Positions 1 to 9,785 of a DNA stretch of 62,722 nt are shown here, one piece after another (position 1 is the stretch's first letter; each line of letters opens with the position of its first letter). Made by a program: the position numbers and the translations under genes. This DNA is from Mycobacterium sp. 1245805.9 (GTDB taxonomy: Bacteria > Actinomycetota > Actinomycetes > Mycobacteriales > Mycobacteriaceae). The stretch is taken from positions 1-62,722 of the forward strand of contig NZ_LZKR01000100.1 in assembly GCF_001672915.1 (NCBI RefSeq). The letters are read 5' to 3'. The notes under the pieces were generated by a model. That model was not told the origin of the DNA. It saw only the letters and a program-made list of their open reading frames with translations, and searched no databases.

Positions 1-2327
1 CCGGTGGGTCCGGCGGGATCCTCGGCGGACTGATCGGTGCCGGCGCCGGCCACGGTGGCCCCGCCGGCCCCGCCCTCACCGCCGACACCCGCGCTGGAGA
101 ACCACAGTCCGGCGTTGCCGCCGGCTCCTCCATTTCCACCGGTGCCGTTCAGCGAGCCGAATCCGCCGGATCCGCCGGCGCCGCCGCTCCCGAACATCAG
201 GCCGGCGTTACCGCCGTGCCCGCCGGCCCCGCCGGTTCCCGATAGTCCGCCGAGCACACCGGTTCCGCCGGCGCCCCCGGCGCCGCCGGCGCCGGCGAGC
301 AAACCGCCGCTGCCGCCCGCTCCACCTGCACCCCCGGCGGTGCCGGCACCGGCCACGGTGGCCCCGCCGGACCCGCCGTTGCCGCCGCCGGCACCGATCA
401 GTCCGCCGAGGATCCCGCCGGACCCACCGGCGCCGCCGGCCCCGGCCGTGCCGACGTGGCTCAGCCCGCCCGCACCGCCGTTGCCGCCGGCCCCGAACAG
501 CCCGCCGGCACCGCCGTTGCCTCCGGCCCCACTGGTGGCGCCGACACCGGTGCTACCGCCGCCACCACCGACTCCACCGTCACCCCACAGCAACCCGCCG
601 GCGCCGCCGGCACCGCCGGTGCCCGCGGTTCCGGCGGTCGCAAAGCCGCCCGCGCCCCCGGCACCGCCGGCACCCATCAGCCCGGCCGCCCCCCCGGCAC
701 CACCGACGGCACCCGCGGAGCCGGATCCACCCGCGCCACCGTCGCCGAACAAGATCCCGCCGGCACCGCCGCTAAGCCCGCTGCCGGCGGGGGCGTTGGC
801 GCCGTTGCCGATCAATGGCCGGCCCAGGAACTGCTCGGTGGGCGCGTTGATCGCCCCGAGCACCGACTGCGTCACCGTGTGCCAGGGAGAGGGATTGACG
901 GGGGCGTTGAACCCGTCGGCGCCGAAGACCAGCCCACCGCCGCCACCGGCACCCGTGCCTCCCGTCGTCAGGCCGAGGCCACCGTTGCCGCCATTGCCGC
1001 CGTCGCCCAACAGCACGGCGTTGCCGCCGGCCCCGCCGCCTCCGCCGGCCGCAGTGGCGCCACCATTGCCGCCCTCGCCGCCGGCACCACCGCTACCGAA
1101 AAGCAGACCCGCCTGGCCGCCATTGCCGCCGAGCCCGCCGCCGACCGCGCCGCTCCCGCCCGCACCACCAACGCCGCCGTAGCCGAACAGGCCGGCGTTG
1201 CCGCCGCCGCCGCCGGCTCCGCCGGCGCCGAGTACACCGTGACCACCCGCGCCGCCAGCCCCGGCGCTGCCGAACAGCAACCCGCCGTTGCCGCCGAGGC
1301 CGCCGTTGCCACCCGTGAGCCCGCCGCCGCCGCCCGTGCCGCCGGCGCCTCCGTAGCCAAGGAGCGCGCCCGCGTTGCCGCCCTGACCGCCGGCGCCGCC
1401 CGTGCCGCCGTTGGAAGACGCACCGCCGCCCTGGCCACCGGCGCCGCCACTGCCCCACACGAGGCCACCGGCCCCACCGGCGCCGCCGGCGCCAGCGGTG
1501 CCGGGGCCCGTGGACCCTCCGCCGGTTCCACCGTTGCCGCCACCGGCGTCGAAGAGCCCGCCGAGCAGACCTCCGGCGCCCCCGGCGCCGCCTGTACCAC
1601 CGCCGATCGTGCCGATTCCGCCGGCCCCGCCGTTGCCACCGGGGCCGAACAGTCCGCTGGCCCCGCCGGCGCCGCCGGCCCCGCCCACATTGCCGCTGGT
1701 GAATCCGCCGGTGCCGCCGGCGCCGCCGCTACCCCAGAGCAGTCCGCCGGTCCCCCCGGCACCACCCGTGGTGATCACGCTCGCCGACCCGTTTCCGCCG
1801 GCCCCGCCGGCGCCGCCGGTGCCGCACAGGCCGGCGGCGCCGCCCGCGCCACCGTTCTGACCCGTTCCGCCCGACCCGCCGGCCCCACCGTCGCCGAGCA
1901 ACCACCCACCGGCTCCGCCGGGTGCCCCGGTCCCCGGGGCCCCGTTGGCGCCGTTACCGATCAGCGGGCGGCCGGTGAACTGAAGGAAGGGCGCGTTGAT
2001 CTGGTTGAGGACGTCCTGCGCCGTCGGAGCGGCGGCGGCAGCGGCAGAGGCGGCCTCGGTGCTGAGATACGTCGCCGCGCCGCCGTTCAGCAGGCTGACG
2101 AACTCGTCATGAAACGCCGCGACCCGGTTGCCGAGCGCCTGGAAATCCAGGGCGTGCGCGTTGAAAAGCGCCGCGATCGCGCCCGATACCTCGTCGGCCG
2201 CCGCCGCGCTAATCCCGGTCGTGGACGCGGCCGCCGCGGACCGCCCCGCACTCAGCGTCGAGCCGATATTCGCCAGATCTCCCGCCGCCGCCCTCACAAA
2301 CTCCGGCGCCACAACGACAAACGACAT
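1..2327 (-). CDS. PE_PGRS family protein, C-terminus cut by the left window edge
   Basis: The frame reads from an ATG at 2327 off the left edge, so about 775 codons are present and the C-terminus is missing. The first ~95 residues are a PE domain (begins [20 protein letters not shown], with the [19 protein letters not shown] helix). The linker motif GRPLIGNGA follows at residues 118-126, then long GGA/GGN-rich PGRS repeats. A second linker-like block (INAP then GRPLIGNGA at about 501-509) interrupts the PGRS region. An SD-like GAAGGGG precedes the ATG. PE domains direct export by ESX-5 type VII secretion and PE_PGRS proteins are usually on the cell surface; the specific function is unknown. 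The mirror-image open frames on the plus strand are GC-skew artefacts. Confidence 0.93.
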   Translation of the reverse strand, partial: MSFVVVAPEFVRAAAGDLANIGSTLSAGRSAAAASTTGISAAAADEVSGAIAALFNAHALDFQALGNRVAAFHDEFVSLLNGGAATYLSTEAASAAAAAAPTAQDVLNQINAPFLQFTGRPLIGNGANGAPGTGAPGGAGGWLLGDGGAGGSGGTGQNGGAGGAAGLCGTGGAGGAGGNGSASVITTGGAGGTGGLLWGSGGAGGTGGFTSGNVGGAGGAGGASGLFGPGGNGGAGGIGTIGGGTGGAGGAGGLLGGLFDAGGGNGGTGGGSTGPGTAGAGGAGGAGGLVWGSGGAGGQGGGASSNGGTGGAGGQGGNAGALLGYGGAGGTGGGGGLTGGNGGLGGNGGLLFGSAGAGGAGGHGVLGAGGAGGGGGNAGLFGYGGVGGAGGSGAVGGGLGGNGGQAGLLFGSGGAGGEGGNGGATAAGGGGGAGGNAVLLGDGGNGGNGGLGLTTGGTGAGGGGGLVFGADGFNAPVNPSPWHTVTQSVLGAINAPTEQFLGRPLIGNGANAPAGSGLSGGAGGILFGDGGAGGSGSAGAVGGAGGAAGLMGAGGAGGAGGFATAGTAGTGGAGGAGGLLWGDGGVGGGGGSTGVGATSGAGGNGGAGGLFGAGGNGGAGGLSHVGTAGAGGAGGSGGILGGLIGAGGGNGGSGGATVAGAGTAGGAGGAGGSGGLLAGAGGAGGAGGTGVLGGLSGTGGAGGHGGNAGLMFGSGGAGGSGGFGSLNGTGGNGGAGGNAGLWFSSAGVGGEGGAGGATVAGAGTDQSAEDPAGPT

Positions 2328-2396
2328 GCCCGTGCCCCTTCAAGTCGACTGAACCGATGCCGGCCCCAAATCGGAACGGGACACAGGCGCGCACCA

Positions 2397-2402
2397 AGAT
2401 TA
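2397..2402 (-). promoter_or_regulatory. possible -10 element for the PE_PGRS gene
   Basis: The 126 bp between the PE_PGRS start and the end of the next gene are much richer in A and T than the surroundings. On the minus strand a TAATCT hexamer, matching the mycobacterial TANNNT -10 pattern, lies about 70 bp upstream of the ATG. I see no convincing -35, so this is a weak assignment. Confidence 0.25.
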
Positions 2403-2453
2403 ACGGGCTCGTAAATTAATCTAAGCGATTTTGGATAAAACTCTTTAAACGAG

Positions 2454-3479
2454 CTAAATGGCGTCCGGGTCCTCGGCGAACGCCTCGGCGGCCTTGCGGG
2501 CGAGCTCGATCGCGGTCCGCGCCCACGCCGGTGTGGCGCTCGCCAGGCCGCACGCCGGGGTCACGCCGATGCGCTCGCGCAGGGCCGAGCGGCCGAACCC
2601 CAGCCGATCCGTGACCCCGACGACGGCGGTGGCCACCTCCTCGGCCGACGGCCGCTTGGGCGTCGCGGCCGCGGGGACCACGCCCAGTGCGACGGTGCGA
2701 CCGGATTCGACGAAGGCCGCGATGCCGTCCAGGTCCTCGGCGCGCAGCGTGCCGACGTCCACAGAGATTCCGCCAATCCCGCTGCGCCCCAACAGATCCC
2801 ACGGCAACCCCGAAGCGCAGCTGTGCACGAGCACGTCGGCGCCGACGGTCGCGGCGCACGTGTCGAGCAGTCCCTGGGCGACCGCCTCGTCGAGCGCGGC
2901 GACCGGGCTCAGCGACGTCACCCCGGTCAGCTGCCCGCCCAACGCCGCCGGCAGCGACGGCTCGTCGAACTGCACCACCACGGACGTGTCGAGGCGGCGG
3001 GCGAGCGAAGTGCGGTGCGCCGCAACGCCCTCCGCCAGCGACGCCGCCAGGTCGCGCACGGCGCCCGGGTCGGTGATGGCGCGGTGGCCGTTGGCGAGCT
3101 CGAGCCCGGCGGCCAGCGTGATCGGCCCGGGGGCCTGCACCTTGACGACGCGCTCACCGCCGCGCAGCCCCGCCGTCTCCCAGGCCTCCTCCAGCGCGTC
3201 CATGTCCTCGTCGAGGAGACTGACGGCGCGGCGGGTCACGGCGCCGGGCCGGGCGGCGATGCGGTAGCCGCGCGGCACCGTGTCGATGGCCACGTCGACC
3301 AGCAGCGCGCCGGCCCGCCCGAACAGGTCGGCCCCCACCCCGCGGGCGGGCAGCTCGACGAGGTGGGCCAGCGCGCCCGCCAGCTCGCCGACCACGATCG
3401 CGGCGGCCTCGCGCGCCGCGGTGCCGGGCCACGATCCGACGCCGCTGGCCCTCGCGAACGGATGCGCGAAAACACTCAC
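2454..3479 (-). CDS. MetE C-terminal-domain-like protein (Rv3015c family)
   Basis: 341 residues from a GTG at 3479 (VSVFAHPFARASGVGSWPGT). The protein resembles the C-terminal barrel of cobalamin-independent methionine synthase: GSWPG near the N-terminus, QAPGPITLA, VQFDEPSLP, and an HSC motif with spaced acidic residues like the MetE zinc site. It is far too short for full MetE (over 700 residues), so it probably acts as a stand-alone methyltransferase-like protein of unknown substrate. Longer upstream starts in this frame have poor coding character. In M. tuberculosis the equivalent gene also precedes lpqA divergently. Function is inferred from the family only. Confidence 0.85.
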   Translation of the reverse strand: MSVFAHPFARASGVGSWPGTAAREAAAIVVGELAGALAHLVELPARGVGADLFGRAGALLVDVAIDTVPRGYRIAARPGAVTRRAVSLLDEDMDALEEAWETAGLRGGERVVKVQAPGPITLAAGLELANGHRAITDPGAVRDLAASLAEGVAAHRTSLARRLDTSVVVQFDEPSLPAALGGQLTGVTSLSPVAALDEAVAQGLLDTCAATVGADVLVHSCASGLPWDLLGRSGIGGISVDVGTLRAEDLDGIAAFVESGRTVALGVVPAAATPKRPSAEEVATAVVGVTDRLGFGRSALRERIGVTPACGLASATPAWARTAIELARKAAEAFAEDPDAI

Positions 3480-3566
3480 CGGCCAACCGTATTCGACGTC
3501 GCCTGGCGCGCCGGTCGCCAGGGGTGTTGCGGCAGGGTAGGTTCTTGCCGAGAAGGGTGCAAAACG

Positions 3567-4211
3567 GTGGGGCGTAGAGCGAGATTCACCAGGCCGCTGC
3601 TGTTGTTGGGCGCGGTGTTGCTGACGGCGGCATGCACCCGGGTGGTGGCCGGCGCCGCCCTCCCGGGATTCGGGCCCGCAGCCAAGGGCGTCCAAGGCGT
3701 CAATGTCGACACGATCCTGCTGGACCAGTCCCGGATGCGGGCGATCACCGGCGCGGGCGAGCACCTGACCATCATTCCCTCGATGGACGGCAACCGCCCG
3801 GTGGACATCGACGCCCTCGCCGAGGCCACGCCGGCCGAATGCCGGTTCCTCTACGCCGAGACGGCGACGTTCGGCCCCGACATCGAGGAGTTTCACAAGA
3901 CCACGTTTCAGGATCCGCCCGACGGGGCGCTGATCTCCGAGGGCGCCGCCGCCTATCAGGACGTCGACACCGCGCGACGGGCGTTCCGTTCCCTGGTGGG
4001 CGCCGTCGCCGTCGGCGCGGGCGGCTCGGCGGGCCAGTTGTTGGTGGGCGAGTGGAGCGCGGACGTGAACTCCCTGCACCTGGGACCCGGCGGCTGCGGC
4101 CGCGACTACCGGGTGCTGAAGGTGGCCATGGTGGAGGTCACGTTCTGCGGCTTCGCGCAATCGGTGTCCGACATCGTTATGACGAACATCGCGGCCAATA
4201 TCCCTGGTTAG
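3567..4211 (+). CDS. lpqA: lipoprotein LpqA
   Basis: 214 residues from a GTG at 3567, preceded by AGAAGGG at a suitable distance. The N-terminus is a lipoprotein signal: basic residues, a leucine-rich stretch, then the lipobox LTAAC with the lipidated Cys at position 23. The mature part (ITGAGEHLTIIPSMDGNRPVD and CGRDYRVLKVAMVEVTFCGF) resembles mycobacterial sensor-domain lipoproteins (PknH-like extracellular fold), with conserved cysteines. It should be anchored on the outer face of the plasma membrane. It is divergent from the MetE-like gene. Role unknown; the name comes from sequence resemblance and gene order. Confidence 0.85.
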   Translation: MGRRARFTRPLLLLGAVLLTAACTRVVAGAALPGFGPAAKGVQGVNVDTILLDQSRMRAITGAGEHLTIIPSMDGNRPVDIDALAEATPAECRFLYAETATFGPDIEEFHKTTFQDPPDGALISEGAAAYQDVDTARRAFRSLVGAVAVGAGGSAGQLLVGEWSADVNSLHLGPGGCGRDYRVLKVAMVEVTFCGFAQSVSDIVMTNIAANIPG

Positions 4212-4215
4212 CCTG

Positions 4216-4500
4216 TCACCAGTGCGCCGTGGCCAGCAGCTCGAAGTTGGGGTGGCCGTACTTGACCCACATCGCTACGTGCAGGGCCGTCATGGCCGCC
4301 GAGACCGCCAGGGCCGCGATCGCCAACCCGAAGCCGTTCTGCCCGCGGTGCTTGACCTGGTGCAGTGCGACGACGGCAAAGATGCTGCTCAACAGAGGGC
4401 TGCCGTACATGCCCATGAGGCTCAGCACGAAGGCCGCGATGGCCAAGGCGTTGGTCTGGACGGACGATTCCTCACGCGCCGCGACTTGCTGGGTGCTCAT
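4216..4500 (-). CDS. small DUF4190-like membrane protein
   Basis: 94 residues with two clear hydrophobic segments (about 18-45 and 55-80) joined by VVALHQVKHRGQNGFGLAIAA, the pattern of DUF4190 membrane proteins. AAAGGAG lies 5-6 bases before the ATG at 4500. The stop is 4 bp from the end of lpqA, so the two genes converge. In M. tuberculosis the lpqA-trmU interval holds esx/PPE genes instead. No function can be assigned. Confidence 0.8.
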   Translation of the reverse strand: MSTQQVAAREESSVQTNALAIAAFVLSLMGMYGSPLLSSIFAVVALHQVKHRGQNGFGLAIAALAVSAAMTALHVAMWVKYGHPNFELLATAHW

Positions 4501-4511
4501 GTCTGTTGGCT

Positions 4512-4535
4512 CCTTTCCTGACTGTCAGGGAAAGG
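4512..4535. repeat. inverted repeat overlapping the Shine-Dalgarno of the DUF4190-like gene
   Basis: CCTTTCCTGAC (4512-4522) is the reverse complement of GTCAGGGAAAGG (4524-4535) apart from one bulged base, with one base between the arms. On the minus strand the downstream arm contains the GGAAAGGAG Shine-Dalgarno of the gene starting at 4500. It could be an operator for a dimeric repressor or an RNA element hiding the ribosome site. The near-zero loop favours a protein-binding site. Confidence 0.5.
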
Positions 4536-4584
4536 ATCGGAAACCGCCCTTGGCGGATCCTCAACGAATCCTTGGCGCGCTGAA

Positions 4585-5661
4585 TCAGCGCGAGGTGCCG
4601 GCGATCGTGGCGCTGCCGAGCACCTCGTCGCCGTCGGGATCCGGGCGGTACAGCACCAGCGTCTGCCCGCGCGCCACGCCACGCAGCGGGGCGCGCAACC
4701 GAACGACGAGCTCGTCGCCGACCAATTCGGCCACCGCGCCCACCGTCTCGCCGTGCGCCCGCACCTGGACCGAGCACTCGACGGGGCCCTGCGGCGGGGC
4801 TCCGGCGGTGAAGATCGGGGACCGCCCGACCAGGCCGTGCACGTCGAGGTCGGCCGACTCCCCCACCTCGACCGTCCCCGTCTCGGCGTCGATCGACGTC
4901 ACGTAGCGCGGACGGCCGCTTGGTCCCGGGCCCGCGATGCCCAACCCCTTGCGTTGGCCGATGGTGAAACCGTGCACGCCGTCGTGGGTGGCCAGCACCG
5001 CCCCGTCGGTGGTGACGACGGCGCCACGGCGCACCCCGATGCGCTCCCCCAAGAAGGCGCGGGTGTCGCCGGAGGGGATGAAGCAGATGTCGTGGCTGTC
5101 CGGCTTGTCGGCGACGGCCAGGCCGCGGCGGGCCGCCTCGGCCCGGATGTCGGGCTTGGGGGTGTCCCCGATCGGGAACGCCGCGCGCCGCAACTGATCG
5201 GCGGTCAGCACGGCCAGCACGTAGGACTGGTCCTTGTCGCGGTCGACGGCGCGGCGCAGCCGCCCACCGGACAGCCGGGCGTAGTGGCCGGTGGCCACCG
5301 TATCGAAGCCCAGCGCAACGGCTTTCGCCGACAGCGCCGAGAACTTGATTCGCTGGTTGCACCGCACGCAGGGGTTCGGGGTCTCGCCGCGCGCGTACGA
5401 CTCGACGAAATCGTCGATCACGTCCGCCTTGAACCGCTCCGCGAAATCCCATACGTAGAAAGGGATTCCGAGCACATCGGCGACGCGGCGCGCGTCCGAG
5501 GCGTCCTCTTTCGAACAGCAGCCCCGCGACCCGGTGCGCAGCGTGCCCGGCGCCGAGGACAGCGCCAGGTGCACTCCGACCACGTCGTGCCCGGCGTCGA
5601 CCATGCGGGCGGCGGCGACCGACGAATCGACGCCGCCACTCATCGCAGCGAGGACCTTCAC
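4585..5661 (-). CDS. mnmA: tRNA-specific 2-thiouridylase MnmA (TrmU)
   Basis: 358 residues. The PP-loop ATPase motif SGGVDSS is near residue 8. The first catalytic cysteine is in NPCVRCN and the second in [10 protein letters not shown], the pair that relays persulfide sulfur to U34 of tRNA-Lys/Glu/Gln. The central SxxKDQSYVL-type block and the C-terminal beta-barrel ([11 protein letters not shown]) are intact and the length is normal. It starts at a GTG (5661) directly abutting the TAA of iscS, so sulfur donor and acceptor are almost certainly co-translated. Cytoplasmic. Confidence 0.95.
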   Translation of the reverse strand: MKVLAAMSGGVDSSVAAARMVDAGHDVVGVHLALSSAPGTLRTGSRGCCSKEDASDARRVADVLGIPFYVWDFAERFKADVIDDFVESYARGETPNPCVRCNQRIKFSALSAKAVALGFDTVATGHYARLSGGRLRRAVDRDKDQSYVLAVLTADQLRRAAFPIGDTPKPDIRAEAARRGLAVADKPDSHDICFIPSGDTRAFLGERIGVRRGAVVTTDGAVLATHDGVHGFTIGQRKGLGIAGPGPSGRPRYVTSIDAETGTVEVGESADLDVHGLVGRSPIFTAGAPPQGPVECSVQVRAHGETVGAVAELVGDELVVRLRAPLRGVARGQTLVLYRPDPDGDEVLGSATIAGTSR

Positions 5662-6864
5662 TTACGGCGCCCCCGCGGCGGCCAGCGCGGCCCGCCGGGC
5701 GCGGTCCACGGCCCCGGGCAGCACCCGCAGCGCCGCGTCCACGTCGGCGTCAACGCTGGTGTGTCCCAGCGAGAGTCGCAACGACCCTCGCGCGCTGGCC
5801 GGGTCGGCGCCCATCGCGACCAGCACGTGCGACGGCTGCGCCACACCGGCGGTGCAGGCCGAGCCGGTCGAACACTCGATTCCGTTGGCGTCCAACAGCA
5901 TCAACAGCGCGTCGCCCTCGCAGCCGCGGAACGTGAAGTGTGCGTTGCCGGGCAGCCGCTGGGGGTACCTCCCGCTTGCGGGGGACGGGTCGCGGGCGCC
6001 GTTGAGGCCGACGTCGTCGATGCCGGCCAGCACGCCCTCGACCAGGCGATCGCGCAACGCCCGCAGCCGCGCACTGTGGGCCTCGAGCCCGTCCACCGCG
6101 ATCCGGGCCGCCGCCGCCATTCCGACGGTGCCGGCGACATCCGGTGTGCCGGAACGGATGTCGCGCTCCTGGCCGCCACCGTGCGACAGCGGCACGCAGG
6201 CGACGTCGCGGCGCAGCAGCAGCGCCCCCACGGCGGGCGGACCGCCGAACTTGTGCGCGGTCACGCTCATCGCCGAGAGACCGCTGGCCGCGAAGTCAAC
6301 CGGCAACTGCCCCACCGCCTGTACGGCGTCGCTGTGCATCGGGACGCCGAATTCGGCGGCGACGGCCGCGAGTTCGGCGACCGGCATCACGGTGCCGACC
6401 TCGTTGTTGGCCCACATCACCGACACCAGAGCGACGTCGTCGTGGCTCTGCAGCGCCTCGCGCAGCGCGGCCGCCGACACCGACCCGTCGGCGGCGGTGG
6501 GCAGCCAGGTCACCTCGGCGCCTTCGTGTTCGACGAGCCAGTTCACCGAGTCCAGCACGGCGTGGTGTTCCACCTCGCTGGCGATGATGCGCCGGTGCGA
6601 CGGTTCGGCGCCGCGGCGGGCCCAATAGATGCCCTTGACGGCCAGGTTGTCGCTCTCGGTGCCGCCCGCGGTGAAGATGACCTCCGACGGGCGCGCGCCC
6701 AGTTTGTCGGCGATCAGCTCACGGGATTCCTCGATGCGCCGCCGCGCCGCCCGCCCGCTGGTGTGCAGCGAGGACGCGTTGCCGACGGTGCCGAGCGCGG
6801 CCGTCATCGCCTCGATGGCGGCGGGGTGCATCGGGGTGGTGGCGGCGTGGTCGAGATAAACCAT
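5662..6864 (-). CDS. iscS: cysteine desulfurase (IscS-type)
   Basis: 400 residues from an ATG at 6864 ([20 protein letters not shown]); a GTG four codons upstream is the alternative. PLP-dependent fold type I enzyme: [13 protein letters not shown], the PLP lysine in VTAHKFGGP, and the catalytic cysteine in STGSACTAG. It converts cysteine to alanine and passes persulfide sulfur to MnmA and Fe-S assembly. Its stop touches the mnmA start, and the pair matches the Rv3025c-Rv3024c order. Cytoplasmic. Confidence 0.95.
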   Translation of the reverse strand: MVYLDHAATTPMHPAAIEAMTAALGTVGNASSLHTSGRAARRRIEESRELIADKLGARPSEVIFTAGGTESDNLAVKGIYWARRGAEPSHRRIIASEVEHHAVLDSVNWLVEHEGAEVTWLPTAADGSVSAAALREALQSHDDVALVSVMWANNEVGTVMPVAELAAVAAEFGVPMHSDAVQAVGQLPVDFAASGLSAMSVTAHKFGGPPAVGALLLRRDVACVPLSHGGGQERDIRSGTPDVAGTVGMAAAARIAVDGLEAHSARLRALRDRLVEGVLAGIDDVGLNGARDPSPASGRYPQRLPGNAHFTFRGCEGDALLMLLDANGIECSTGSACTAGVAQPSHVLVAMGADPASARGSLRLSLGHTSVDADVDAALRVLPGAVDRARRAALAAAGAP

Positions 6865-6897
6865 GACGCGCCCCACGATACCTGCAGGTCTGTATAG

Positions 6898-7719
6898 CTA
6901 ACCCACCAGCATGTGGCGGCGACGGGGGCGCTGCGGCATTCCCACACCGACCACCGACTCGCAGCGGCGGGCCAGCGCACGCCGGTCGGTGCCCGGCAGC
7001 TGCAGGGATTCCACGTGAACGTGCGCCAGCGTGCGGCGCACGGCCAGCAACCGGCACATCGAGCGCCACAGGGTGTCCTCACCCACGAAGGCCGGAGCGG
7101 TCGAGACGCCGCCGTCGACGTGGTGGTAGGTCAACCGGAGCGGCTGCACCGGGCGGCCGGCGTCGATCGCGGCCTGGAACATCGCCGGATAGAACGAGCC
7201 GCAGGCCACCCCGCACCACGTGGTGCCCTCCGGGAATGCCACCACGGTCTGACCCGCGCGCAGCCGCTGCGCGACGGTTTCGACCACCCAGGGCAGCCGC
7301 CGCAGGTTGGCCCGCTCGATGGGGATGATCTTGAGCAGGCGCACCGACAGTGCACCGAACAGATCGGCGCGCGCCACGAACGAGCCGGGCAACACCGAGC
7401 CGATGGCGAACACGTCCAGCCAGGACATGTGGGGGCTGACCACCAGGACCCCACGCAGGTTGCGGATTGGACTGCCGGACACGCTGATCCGGACGCCGAA
7501 GCAGCGCAGCAGCACCCGGCAGCAGAACCGTTGCACCCGCGTCTGGCCCGGCAGCGGCATCACCGCCAGCGGCACCAGCGGGACCAACAGCAGGGCCAGC
7601 AGGACGCGAAGCGTCACCCGCAGCACCACCCGCCACCGCGCCGACGCGGGACCGACCCGCACACAGCTGCTGTCGCACGTCGCGCGAGGCAGCCAGGCGT
7701 GGGCGGCGGGCGCGTTCAC
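6898..7719 (-). CDS. PlsC-type 1-acyl-glycerol-3-phosphate acyltransferase family protein
   Basis: 273 residues. An N-terminal hydrophobic segment (about 30-55) is followed by the acyltransferase motifs HMSWLD (HX4D catalytic) and FPEGTT (acceptor binding), as in lysophosphatidate and lysophospholipid acyltransferases. Membrane-associated, probably acting on glycerophospholipid or lipid A-like substrates; the precise acceptor is unknown. The GTG start at 7719 overlaps the TGA of the upstream GNAT-like gene by 4 bp (GTGA), indicating translational coupling. Equivalent to Rv3026c by order. Confidence 0.9.
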   Translation of the reverse strand: MNAPAAHAWLPRATCDSSCVRVGPASARWRVVLRVTLRVLLALLLVPLVPLAVMPLPGQTRVQRFCCRVLLRCFGVRISVSGSPIRNLRGVLVVSPHMSWLDVFAIGSVLPGSFVARADLFGALSVRLLKIIPIERANLRRLPWVVETVAQRLRAGQTVVAFPEGTTWCGVACGSFYPAMFQAAIDAGRPVQPLRLTYHHVDGGVSTAPAFVGEDTLWRSMCRLLAVRRTLAHVHVESLQLPGTDRRALARRCESVVGVGMPQRPRRRHMLVG

Positions 7720-8558
7720 CGTGCGCCGCCCACCATTTCGGAAGCCGCCGACACCGACCGCAGCCGCTTGAGATATCGGGTGTCGGCGCGCCGCTTGTCC
7801 AGCAGGACGCAGAAGTCGCCGACGCCGAAGTCCGGGTCGTGCGCGGGCTCGCCGCAGACCTGGGCGCCCAGCCGCAGGTAGCCGCGCATCAGCGGCGGGA
7901 CCGTGGGCCGAGGCGGCGCGGGGATGTCATCGAGGGCCCGGCTGGCCACCCGAACGGGACGGTGGGGATGCACCCGGTACTGCGGCGGCGCGGCGTGGCG
8001 GTTCAGGATGAAGTCGCGCACCCCGCGCAGTTGGCTGCCCGGTGCGTCCCCATCGGATTCGTCGCCGATGGGCACCGACACGCAGCCGGTCACGTAGTCG
8101 TAGCCGTAGCGATCCAGGTAGGCCAGGATGCCCGCCCACATCAGCAGCACGACGCCGCCGTTGCGGTGACCGTCGCGAACCACCGCGCGCCCCATCTCCA
8201 CCAACGACGGCCGCAGTGGGTCGAAGGCGCGAACATCGAATTCCGTTGCGGTGTAAAGGCCCCCGGCCTCGATGGCACCCGTGGGCGCCAGCATCCGGTA
8301 GCAACCCACCAGCTCGCCGGTGTCGTCGTCGCGGACCAGGAGGTGGTCGCAGTATTCGTCGAACCTGTCGACGTCGAGGCCCCCGGCGGCCGGCAGCGCG
8401 AAACCCGGCGTGCTGGTGAATACGTCGTACCGGAGCCGCTGGGCCGCCTCGATCAACGTGGGATCGGTGGACAGCAACAGCGAATAGCGCGGTCCGGCCG
8501 AGCCCGTCGCCGCGCCGTCCGGCTTTTCGCTGGCTATCAGGACAGAAGCAATGCTCAT
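7716..8558 (-). CDS. GNAT/hemolysin-type (OlsB-like) acyltransferase, Rv3027c family
   Basis: 280 residues from the ATG at 8558 (MSIASVLIASEKPDG); a TTG three codons earlier is less likely. The LRYDVFT, DEYCDHLLVRDD and EMGRAVVRDGHRNGGVVLLMW blocks belong to the GNAT-like superfamily that includes the ornithine lipid N-acyltransferase OlsB, which partners a PlsC enzyme. The 4-bp overlap with the PlsC-like gene therefore suggests a two-step acyl-lipid pathway. The family resemblance is good, but a lipid product in mycobacteria is inference. Confidence 0.85.
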   Translation of the reverse strand: MSIASVLIASEKPDGAATGSAGPRYSLLLSTDPTLIEAAQRLRYDVFTSTPGFALPAAGGLDVDRFDEYCDHLLVRDDDTGELVGCYRMLAPTGAIEAGGLYTATEFDVRAFDPLRPSLVEMGRAVVRDGHRNGGVVLLMWAGILAYLDRYGYDYVTGCVSVPIGDESDGDAPGSQLRGVRDFILNRHAAPPQYRVHPHRPVRVASRALDDIPAPPRPTVPPLMRGYLRLGAQVCGEPAHDPDFGVGDFCVLLDKRRADTRYLKRLRSVSAASEMVGGAR

Positions 8559-8793
8559 GGGAAACAACGTGGCGCAAGCGATGAGCTAGTCGGCATCGAC
8601 GCTGTGACGTGTCGGTGCACGTCAGATGACGAAATATCGCGGAATTTCGCCCTAATTGACCGCGCGGTTAACGGACGCAGGACCGCGGGTGCCGCAACAG
8701 CGGCACGAATTACTCGTCACCGCAAGCGAAACGCCGGGCATTGTTCCGGGATCGCTTGCCGCGCTTGGGTTCTCGGGGTCAGGCCCCGCGAAC

Positions 8794-9750
8794 TCAGCCC
8801 TTGCGAGCCTTGATCGCGTCGGTCAGCTGCGGGGCGCCGTTGAACAGGTCGCCCACCACGCCGTAGTCGGCGATCTCGAAGATGGGTGCCTCTTCGTCCT
8901 TGTTGACGGCGACGATGGTCTTCGAGGTCTGCATGCCCGCCCGGTGCTGGATGGCCCCGGAGATGCCCAGCGCGATGTAGAGCTGCGGCGACACCGTCTT
9001 GCCGGTCTGACCGACCTGGAACTGGCCCGGGTAGTAGCCGGAGTCGACCGCCGCGCGCGACGCGCCGACGGCGGCACCCAGCGAGTCGGCCAGCGCCTCG
9101 ACCACGCTGAAGTTCTCCGCGCTGCCGACGCCGCGACCGCCGGAGACCACGATGGTGGCCTCCGTCAGCTCCGGGCGGTCACCGGCGACCGCGGGCTCGC
9201 GGGCGGTGACCTTGGTGGCGTTCTCGGCGGCGGCCGGAACCTCCACGGTGACCTGCTCACCGGCGCCGGCGGTCGGCTCGGCGTCGACCGCACCGGCGCG
9301 GACCGTGATCACCGGGGTGTCGCCGTTGGCCTGCGCCTCGACGGTGAACGCGCCACCGAAGATCGAGTGCACGCCCTTGTTGCCCTCCTTGACCTCGACC
9401 ACGTCGACCAGCAGGCCCGACCCGATCCGGGCCGCGAGCCGGCCCGCGATCTCCTTGCCGTCGGCGCTGGCGGCCAGCAGCACGGCGGCCGGTGTCGCGG
9501 ATTCGGCGACCGACGCCAGCACGTCGACGACCGGGGTGATCAGGTACTTGTCGACATCGTCGGACTCGGCGACGTAGATCTTGGCGGCGCCGGCCTCCTT
9601 CAGCCCGTCGGCCAGCGGCGCGGCCGTGCCCGGCGCGCCGACGACGACGGCGGACGGCTCGCCCAGCGCGCGGGCGGCGGTGATCAATTCGGAGGTGACC
9701 TTCTTCAGCGCGCCTTCGGCGTGCTCGACCAACACCAGTACTTCAGCCAT
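8794..9750 (-). CDS. fixB: electron transfer flavoprotein alpha subunit (FixB/EtfA)
   Basis: 318 residues, normal length. [13 protein letters not shown] opens domain I. The C-terminal FAD-binding domain is complete: [35 protein letters not shown] and [14 protein letters not shown]. With FixA it forms the heterodimer that carries electrons from acyl-CoA dehydrogenases to the respiratory chain. It lies 35 bp downstream of fixA on the same strand and is presumably co-transcribed. Confidence 0.95.
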   Translation of the reverse strand: MAEVLVLVEHAEGALKKVTSELITAARALGEPSAVVVGAPGTAAPLADGLKEAGAAKIYVAESDDVDKYLITPVVDVLASVAESATPAAVLLAASADGKEIAGRLAARIGSGLLVDVVEVKEGNKGVHSIFGGAFTVEAQANGDTPVITVRAGAVDAEPTAGAGEQVTVEVPAAAENATKVTAREPAVAGDRPELTEATIVVSGGRGVGSAENFSVVEALADSLGAAVGASRAAVDSGYYPGQFQVGQTGKTVSPQLYIALGISGAIQHRAGMQTSKTIVAVNKDEEAPIFEIADYGVVGDLFNGAPQLTDAIKARKG

Positions 9751-9785
9751 GGGTTATTTCGCTCTTCTCTCGGATGGGATCAGGG

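Noticed and set aside
37..2414. Long proline/alanine/threonine-rich open frames on the plus strand opposite the PE_PGRS gene
   Set aside because: They mirror the GGC/GGN codons of the PGRS repeats; composition is an artefact and the minus-strand PE start is clear.
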